DNA of 10,041 nucleotides, taken from contig JALVEX010000252.1 of assembly GCA_027030435.1 (NCBI GenBank), positions 1-10,041 of the forward strand. Direction: 5' to 3'. The notes beneath the pieces were generated by a model. It was not told the DNA's origin. It worked only from the letters and a program-made list of their open reading frames with translations, and searched no databases. Positions 8,605 to 10,041 of this stretch are shown here, one piece after another; within the stretch, counting starts at the first letter, position 1; each line of letters starts with the position of its first letter. The DNA comes from Paracoccaceae bacterium. GTDB taxonomy: Bacteria; Pseudomonadota; Alphaproteobacteria; Rhodobacterales; Rhodobacteraceae. The translations under genes and the position numbers were made by a program.

Positions 8605-8631
8605 TGTTGTTGTTGTGTGCCGGATTTCCGG
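8605..8631. repeat. (TGT)4 triplet run followed by CCGGA/TCCGG palindrome
   Basis: Four perfect TGT triplets (8605-8616; ACA on the other strand) are followed by CCGGA-TT-TCCGG at 8620-8631. They lie between the two AT-richest parts of the proposed origin, on the hemJ side of the DnaA boxes. Triplet runs beside DnaA boxes load DnaA onto single strands in Bacillus (DnaA-trios, a different triplet), so a similar role is conceivable but unproven. Confidence 0.35.
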
Positions 8632-8653
8632 GGATTATTGTTTTATTCATGAG

Positions 8654-8662
8654 TTATCCAAA
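8654..8662 (+). promoter_or_regulatory. DnaA box, one mismatch
   Basis: TTATCCAAA matches the TTATCCACA consensus at eight of nine positions. It starts 21 bp (two helical turns) before the next box, in the same orientation, directly beside the AT-rich stretch 8632-8652. Confidence 0.65.
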
Positions 8663-8674
8663 GTGAACATAAAC

Positions 8675-8695
8675 TTGTCCACACCCTGTGGATAA
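8675..8695. promoter_or_regulatory. Facing pair of DnaA boxes (one perfect)
   Basis: TTGTCCACA (8675-8683, plus strand, one mismatch) and a perfect TTATCCACA on the minus strand (TGTGGATAA at 8687-8695) face each other across CCC. Together they form a near-perfect 21-bp inverted repeat. This is the strongest DnaA site in the window and the core of the proposed origin. Confidence 0.8.
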
Positions 8696-8751
8696 CGAGG
8701 ATGGAATTAACAAAATCAACCATCACTGGTGCTTGATCATGAACATCAGTG

Positions 8752-8757
8752 TATAAT
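8752..8757 (+). promoter_or_regulatory. Perfect -10 hexamer upstream of maf
   Basis: TATAAT at 8752-8757 is a perfect -10. The hexamers 16-18 bp upstream (for example GTGCTT) do not resemble TTGACA; TTGATC at 8733-8738 is only 13 bp away. A promoter here would transcribe rightward through the DnaA boxes with a leader of about 170 nt to maf. A second -10-like CATAAT is at 8889-8894. Both are only suggestive. Confidence 0.25.
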
Positions 8758-8759
8758 TC

Positions 8760-8778
8760 TCGGGATAACCAAGGATAA
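8760..8778 (-). promoter_or_regulatory. Two weak DnaA boxes one helical turn apart
   Basis: On the minus strand TTATCCCGA (8768-8760, two mismatches) and TTATCCTTG (8778-8770, three mismatches) share the TTATCC half-box and repeat at exactly 10 bp. Weak phased boxes of this type help DnaA oligomerise in other origins. On their own they are not significant. Confidence 0.35.
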
Positions 8779-8799
8779 ACCGAAATGTCCCCGGTTCCT

Positions 8800-8828
8800 T
8801 TCTTTTCCTTGTCAACTGTAGAAAAGAA
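8800..8828. repeat. 8-bp inverted repeat TTCTTTTC/GAAAAGAA before maf
   Basis: TTCTTTTC (8800-8807) and GAAAAGAA (8821-8828) are perfect inverted copies around 13 nt. They sit inside a 16-base pyrimidine run (8795-8810) and a 14-base purine run (8820-8833). The second arm ends 2 nt before the AAGG that precedes the short frame at 8842. No T-run follows, so it is not a terminator. Confidence 0.45.
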
Positions 8829-8841
8829 GAAGGTGACATCC

Positions 8842-8877
8842 ATGAGCCGCTACGTTTATCAACACACCCGGGCATGA
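8842..8877 (+). CDS. Possible 11-residue leader peptide upstream of maf
   Basis: ATG 8842 opens an 11-codon frame (MSRYVYQHTRA) ending in TGA at 8875-8877. AAGG lies 8 nt before the ATG, a better ribosome site than that of some real genes here. It ends about 60 nt before maf and follows the inverted repeat at 8800-8828. It could be a leader peptide, but a frame this short can occur by chance, and the DnaA-like box at 8856-8864 lies within it. I do not recognise the peptide. Confidence 0.2.
   Translation: MSRYVYQHTRA
8856..8864 (+). promoter_or_regulatory. DnaA box, one mismatch, on the maf side
   Basis: TTATCAACA matches eight of nine positions of TTATCCACA. It lies 160 bp from the main facing pair, in the same plus-strand orientation as the boxes at 8654 and 8675, and marks the right side of the proposed origin. 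Confidence 0.5.
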
Positions 8878-8938
8878 CGGGCGAAAGGCATAATTTCATC
8901 CCGCTTGTTCAGCGGTCTTTTCCCACAGGGTAATGCAC

Positions 8939-9538
8939 ATGAACTCACCGATCATTCTGGCTTCCGCATCGCGGATCCGTGCCGATCTTCTCAGAAATGC
9001 CGGCGTGAATTTTCGTGCCGTTCCGGCGCGTATTGATGAGGAAGAGCTGCGCCATGCGCTTGAGGCAGAAGGCGCCGGGGCCCATGATCTGGCAGATGCA
9101 CTGGCCGAGGCCAAGGCGCGAAAGATCTCCGGGAAATTTCCTGATTCTCTTGTTATCGGTTGCGATCAGGTGCTCGCATTTCGTGGTGAAACCGTGGCTA
9201 AAAGCGAGACGAAGGAAGAAGCCATCGCCCTGCTCAAACGCCTTCGTGGCCAGGCACACCAGCTTCTGAGCGCTGCCGTTGTCTATCACCAGGGCGAGGC
9301 GCAATGGCGGCATGTTGGCGTGGTGCGGATGCACATGCGGGATTTTTCGGATGAATATCTTCATGATTACATCGAAAGAAACTGGAATAGTATTCGCGAA
9401 GCGGTAGGATGCTACAAGCTGGAAGAGGAAGGTGTGCGGCTGTTTCGGGAGGTGAATGGAGATTATTTCAGCGTGCTCGGATTACCGCTTCTGCCGCTTC
9501 TGGATTTTCTGGCTGTCCGGGGAGTGATTGAATCATGA
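8939..9538 (+). CDS. maf: Maf-family nucleotide pyrophosphatase (YceF-like)
   Basis: The 199-aa protein has the Maf fold signatures: LASASRIRADLL at the N-terminus (phosphate-binding loop), an acidic DEEEL segment, GCDQVL in the middle, and SVLGLPLLPLL near the end. Maf proteins hydrolyse nucleoside triphosphates, often modified ones, to monophosphates, cleansing the nucleotide pool. Gln in GCDQV resembles E. coli YceF (GSDQV, active on 7-methyl-GTP) rather than YhdE (GADT, active on dTTP/UTP), so a YceF-type specificity is inferred. I start at ATG 8939 because AGGG lies 8 nt upstream; an in-frame ATG at 8933 is only 2 nt from that site. The stop overlaps aroE by 4 nt (ATGA). Expression is probably coupled with aroE. 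Confidence 0.93.
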   Translation: MNSPIILASASRIRADLLRNAGVNFRAVPARIDEEELRHALEAEGAGAHDLADALAEAKARKISGKFPDSLVIGCDQVLAFRGETVAKSETKEEAIALLKRLRGQAHQLLSAAVVYHQGEAQWRHVGVVRMHMRDFSDEYLHDYIERNWNSIREAVGCYKLEEEGVRLFREVNGDYFSVLGLPLLPLLDFLAVRGVIES

Positions 9539-10041
9539 GCAGCGTGAAAATACCGCTTGCCGGTGTGATCGGCTCGCCGATCGGGCACAGCAGATCGCCC
9601 GCGCTGCACGGCCATTGGCTGAAAACTTACGGGATCAAGGGCCATTACATCCCGATGGAGATCGCTCATCAGGATCTTGCCGAGGTGCTCAAGACATTGC
9701 CGAAGATGGGTTTCGTCGGGGTAAACGTCACCATCCCCCACAAGGAAGCGGTGCTTGAGCTGGCCGATCAGGTAACGGATCGCGCGGCTCTGATAGGCTC
9801 GGCAAATACCCTGATCTTTCGTGAAGATGGCAGCATTCATGCGGATAACACGGATGGTTACGGTTTCCTGCAAAATCTGCATCAGAATCTCCCGGATTGG
9901 GATCCAAAGGCAGGCCCGGCAGCGGTGATCGGTGCCGGCGGGGCGGCGCGTGCCGTGATCGCCTCGCTGATCGAGGCAGGTGTCAGCGAGATCCGCCTCA
10001 CCAACCGTACCCGCGCCAGGGCCGAGGCGCTGCGCTCGGAT
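9535..10041 (+). CDS. aroE: Shikimate dehydrogenase AroE, 3' end cut off
   Basis: The first 169 residues are in the window; the family is about 270-280 aa, so roughly 60 % is visible. AroE reduces 3-dehydroshikimate to shikimate with NADPH in aromatic amino acid synthesis. The substrate-binding serines are in GHSRSP (Ser19, Ser21), the catalytic lysine in VTIPHK (Lys70), and Asn91 and Asp107 in SANTL and NTDG. The dinucleotide-binding GAGGAAR starts at 133, and NRT (157-159) begins the NADPH-phosphate-binding stretch typical of AroE. The ATG overlaps the maf stop (ATGA), the usual sign of coupled translation. All residues expected in this part of the enzyme are present. Confidence 0.96.
   Translation, partial: MSSVKIPLAGVIGSPIGHSRSPALHGHWLKTYGIKGHYIPMEIAHQDLAEVLKTLPKMGFVGVNVTIPHKEAVLELADQVTDRAALIGSANTLIFREDGSIHADNTDGYGFLQNLHQNLPDWDPKAGPAAVIGAGGAARAVIASLIEAGVSEIRLTNRTRARAEALRSD

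Larger units (their letters stand above)
8550..8938. other. oriC: Proposed chromosomal replication origin (oriC)
   Basis: This 389-bp gene-free stretch separates divergent hemJ and maf. It is clearly AT-rich against its neighbours (27 of 80 bases G or C at 8581-8660). It contains one perfect DnaA box (8687-8695, minus), three one-mismatch boxes (8654-8662, 8675-8683 and 8856-8864) and weaker copies at 8760-8778. The most AT-rich parts, 8575-8611 and 8632-8652, flank the box cluster on the hemJ side and are candidate unwinding elements. Gene direction flips across it and two parS sites lie 3-5 kb away. The alphaproteobacterial origin is known in this gene neighbourhood in Caulobacter (beside hemE). 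This is inference from sequence; no initiation assay is available here. Confidence 0.8.

Noticed and set aside
8620..8650. CCGGA/TCCGG hairpin followed by a T-rich stretch as an intrinsic terminator
   Set aside because: The loop would be only 2 nt and the following bases are GGGATTATTG rather than a T-run.
8787..8815. Perfect TTGACA on the minus strand (8815-8810) as a leftward promoter
   Set aside because: The hexamer 17 bp downstream is GGGGAC, which is nothing like a -10.
8643..8843. A 66-codon minus-strand frame inside the origin
   Set aside because: It has no family likeness and covers the DnaA boxes; the residues reflect the box sequences rather than a protein.

Overview
The window is an origin-proximal chromosomal segment of an alphaproteobacterium. 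The gene content and order (hemW, parB, parA, rsmG, mnmG, mnmE, rho, hemJ, an AT-rich gap, maf, aroE) resemble the replication-origin neighbourhood of that class. A Rhodobacterales-like host is my best guess, from the short 429-aa MnmE, the MFHVKH start of MnmG, and the VSRET motif near the start of RsmG. No rRNA is present to confirm this. Coding DNA looks roughly 55-63 % GC by eye. I see no mobile element, tRNA, rRNA, CRISPR array or sign of gene transfer.

Layout. Positions 2-1132 (+) hold most of hemW, cut at its 5' end, which converges on a long minus-strand block. Read in the direction of transcription, that block is hemJ (8549-8100), rho (7978-6707), mnmE (6674-5385), mnmG (5381-3501), rsmG (3504-2875), parA (2882-2052) and parB (2059-1166). 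From mnmE to parB the genes touch or overlap by 4-8 nt, so they look like one operon joining tRNA-wobble modification (MnmE/MnmG), 16S rRNA methylation (RsmG) and chromosome segregation (ParA/ParB). Two perfect 16-bp parS centromere sites lie inside this operon: one forms the start of mnmG and one lies near the start of rsmG. ParB should therefore bind DNA within its own operon.

The only gene-free stretch over 300 bases is 8550-8938. It is AT-rich (27 of 80 bases G or C at 8581-8660; 38 of 100 at 8661-8760). It carries one perfect and three one-mismatch DnaA boxes plus weaker ones, inverted repeats and a (TGT)4 run. I read it as the chromosomal origin, oriC. Genes on both sides point away from it and so run with the expected replication forks, except hemW. 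To the right, maf and aroE (+, cut at the 3' end) overlap by 4 nt.

The genes are ordinary housekeeping genes. The points of interest are the origin and centromere layout, the parS/start-codon overlap in mnmG, the absence of hemE and the ppsR-type gene that commonly sit near the origin in this class, a degenerate G4 motif in MnmE, and a possible leader peptide ahead of maf. I found no new multi-gene system.
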